Shown one piece after another: positions 62,321 to 64,000 of a stretch of DNA of 64,000 bases. Positions within the stretch are counted from its first letter, which is position 1; every line of letters begins with the position of its first letter. Origin of the DNA: UBA9300 sp032260385 (GTDB lineage: Bacteria; Bacteroidota; Bacteroidia; Bacteroidales; VadinHA17); assembly GCA_032260385.1 (NCBI GenBank), contig JAVVEL010000011.1, positions 18,504 through 82,503 on the forward strand, given 5' to 3'. The position numbers were made by a program, and so were the translations under genes. Below the pieces are notes generated by a model. That model did no database searches. It was not told where the DNA came from and saw only the letters and a list, made by a program, of their open reading frames with translations.

Positions 62321-63616
62321 CTATCGGGTTACCCTTATCACAAAATAATTCTTCTTCCCTTTCTGGATTAAGATATACCTCCGGTTGAGCAGTAATGACT
62401 CATCAACAACAGCATCTGCATCAGCAACCTTGTTCTTATTAACAGACAATCCTCCTCCCTGTATAAGTCGCCTCAGCTCCCCTCTGGAAGAAAATATCTT
62501 TGTTTTTTCGGTGCACAGTTCCACGAGGCTTATCCTGTCATCCAGGAGATCTCTCTTTATGTCATATGTAGGCACCCCGTCAAAAACTGAAAGAAAGGTA
62601 GCCTCATTCATCCTGCGAAGTGATTCGGTTGTGCCCTGTCCGAATAATATTTCGGAAGCTTCGACTGAAGCCTCAAGATCTTCCTTTGAATGGACCATGA
62701 CAGTCATTTCGGCAGCCAGTTTTTTCTGCAGCATCCTCTCATGGGGAGCACTATTATGTTCCGCAATAAGACCATCTATTTCCTCCCTTCCCAGGCCTGT
62801 AAATATTTTAATATACCTTGCTGCATCCTCATCCGATACGTTCAGCCAGAACTGGTAGAATTTGTAAGGAGATGTCTTTGCCGGGTCGAGCCATACGTTT
62901 CCCGATTCGGTTTTTCCGAACTTGGTGCCGTCAGATTTTGTTATCAGGGGACATGTCAGGGCAAAGGCCTCCCCTCCTTCCTTTCGCCTTATCAGTTCAG
63001 TGCCCGTTACGATGTTTCCCCACTGGTCAGATCCTCCCATCTGTAACTTACACCCGTATTCCCTGTAAAGGTTCAGAAAATCATAGCCCTGAACCAGCTG
63101 GTATGAAAATTCAGTGAAAGACATACCCTGGTTTGAGTCGCTTCCGAGCCTCTTCTTTACCGAGTCTTTTGACATCATGTAGTTCACCGTGATATGTTTT
63201 CCTATATCCCTTATAAATCCCAGGAAGGTATAATCCTTCATCCAGTCGTAATTATTAACCATGACAGCCCTGTTGGGTATATCCGACTCAAAGTCCAGGA
63301 ACCGGGAAAGTTGCTTTTTCAGCTTTTCCTGGTTCTCCCTCAGAATTTCTTCGCTCAGCAGGTTGCGCTCCTGGTTTTTGCCTGAGGGGTCGCCTATCAT
63401 GCCTGTTGCTCCTCCCACAAGGGCTATGGGAGTATGTCCTGCCTTCTGAAAATGCTTGAGCAGGATCACCTGGACAAGGTGACCTATATGCAGGGAGTCG
63501 GCTGTCGGATCAAATCCCACATATCCTGCGGTTTTCCCCTTTTCAAGGTATTCTTCAGTTCCGGGCGTGATATCATGCAACATCCCCCTCCATCGCAATT
63601 CATCAACAAAATTCAT
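62321..63616 (-). CDS. tyrS: Tyrosyl-tRNA synthetase
   Basis: A 431-aa class I synthetase. HIGH motif in DSLHIGHLVQ, the YVGFDPTADSLHIGH context, QMGGSDQWGN and the KFGKTESG (KMSKS-type) loop are all visible, and the C-terminal RNA-binding S4 domain (ELRRLIQGGGLSVNKNKVADADAVVDESLLLNRRYILIQKGKKNYFVIRV) is present. Charges tRNA-Tyr. It lies 66 bp downstream of the CvpA gene stop in the same direction and is convergent with the phosphatase gene. Confidence 0.97.
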   Translation of the reverse strand: MNFVDELRWRGMLHDITPGTEEYLEKGKTAGYVGFDPTADSLHIGHLVQVILLKHFQKAGHTPIALVGGATGMIGDPSGKNQERNLLSEEILRENQEKLKKQLSRFLDFESDIPNRAVMVNNYDWMKDYTFLGFIRDIGKHITVNYMMSKDSVKKRLGSDSNQGMSFTEFSYQLVQGYDFLNLYREYGCKLQMGGSDQWGNIVTGTELIRRKEGGEAFALTCPLITKSDGTKFGKTESGNVWLDPAKTSPYKFYQFWLNVSDEDAARYIKIFTGLGREEIDGLIAEHNSAPHERMLQKKLAAEMTVMVHSKEDLEASVEASEILFGQGTTESLRRMNEATFLSVFDGVPTYDIKRDLLDDRISLVELCTEKTKIFSSRGELRRLIQGGGLSVNKNKVADADAVVDESLLLNRRYILIQKGKKNYFVIRVTR

Positions 63617-63682
63617 CAGTAAGTATTATGATTGAAAATGCAAAGATAGTAAAATAAGGATGAGAATGGCTTCCTCCTTTGC

Positions 63683-64000
63683 CTAGATGACGGTGTCCTG
63701 TGGTTTTTTATCCTCACGTTTCTGCCTCAGGTTATCAAAACTCCTGCGAAGATCGCCGCCTTCGATTATCGGGAACAGCAGGGGGGCAAAATCGGCTATT
63801 GGATTATACAGTTTTGATTTGGCAATTTTGTCCTCCGGCAGGAACCTGGTTTTCTGGTTAATGGTATTGAGAACAACAAAAATTATGCTCATGATGAGTG
63901 TTGTTTTCAGAATGGCAAACAATACACCCAATATACGTACGGCAAAGCCCAGGGCAACGGCTTTCATCAGTTTATCGAGAGCCCTTGCCAGGAAATGGAT
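63683..64000 (-). CDS. CvpA family membrane protein, 5' part outside window
   Basis: The frame continues past its first internal ATG (63967) to the window edge, so this is the C-terminal ~105 residues. The sequence HFLARALDKLMKAVALGFAV then RILGVLFAILKTTLIMSIIFVVLNTINQK matches the third/fourth helix and linker of CvpA (GRxxGxxFGxxK type). A C-terminal basic tail follows. Family members act in inner-membrane processes such as colicin V export or redox homeostasis. The N-terminal helices are not visible. Confidence 0.75.
   Translation of the reverse strand: MHFLARALDKLMKAVALGFAVRILGVLFAILKTTLIMSIIFVVLNTINQKTRFLPEDKIAKSKLYNPIADFAPLLFPIIEGGDLRRSFDNLRQKREDKKPQDTVI

Noticed and set aside
1..64000. 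CRISPR arrays, insertion sequences, prophage and rRNA operons
   Set aside because: No regularly spaced repeats, transposase, integrase or rRNA sequence was seen on either strand.

Overview
This window looks like the chromosome of a member of the phylum Bacteroidota, probably an uncultured Bacteroidales or Marinilabiliales relative. The evidence is the gene content: TonB-dependent receptors with STN domains, a sigma/FecR/receptor trio, a DUF4249 lipoprotein, PspC-PadR-PspC genes, signal-peptidase-II lipoproteins and a fused OtsAB. Genes lack obvious Shine-Dalgarno sites, tRNA genes do not encode CCA, and several promoters fit the Bacteroidota primary-sigma pattern (TTTG-like, 19-21 bp, TAnnTTTG). 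No IS element, prophage, CRISPR array or rRNA was seen. Most of the DNA is ordinary core or accessory chromosome, but the gaps hold three decayed gene remnants.

1-6400: 3' part of an M16 peptidase, a GH-clan-A-like lipoprotein, a PfkB kinase, tRNA-Asn, a DUF937 protein, the relic of a multihaem cytochrome c and a uridine-kinase-like P-loop kinase. 6400-13300: a disaccharide block with a beta-phosphoglucomutase/GH65 phosphorylase fusion divergent from a fused trehalose-6-phosphate synthase/phosphatase, followed by a FucP-type sugar permease. 13370-17800: a tight five-gene minus-strand operon (Gfo/Idh/MocA oxidoreductase, rhomboid protease, two CotH-like secreted proteins, DUF4956 membrane protein). 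18100-20790: PspC-PadR-PspC operon with a dyad on its -33 element. 20790-26360: two envelope proteins, then ECF sigma, FecR and TonB receptor. 26630-30290: esterase-like lipoprotein, Asp/Glu racemase and P1/DmpA aminopeptidase.

30360-36190: TetR-controlled envelope export operon (outer-membrane barrel, LolD-like ATPase, two FtsX permeases, LolA-like protein). 36390-39210: DUF1080 lipoprotein, DgkA, PD40 lipoprotein and a CPBP-like membrane protein lacking the usual EE motif. 39276-45161: fused ATP-dependent 5-oxoprolinase with an Nramp-fold transporter whose metal motifs are replaced, and exonuclease III. 45290-48000: small relic, TPR protein and tRNA-Gln. 48150-55590: operon of a secreted protein, a 946-aa TonB receptor, a DUF4249 lipoprotein and an MG2-plus-plug protein, followed by an antisense RHH gene. 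55680-64000: housekeeping genes (class II aldolase, TolC/MFP pair, TsaB, EF-P, SpoIIE-type phosphatase, TyrS, CvpA 5'-truncated by the window edge).

The best candidates for under-described biology are the CotH-like/DUF4956/rhomboid operon, the Nramp-like transporter with 5-oxoprolinase, the TetR/Lol-like export operon, and the receptor/DUF4249/MG2-plug operon. All functions are inferred from reading translated sequence; no database search was run.
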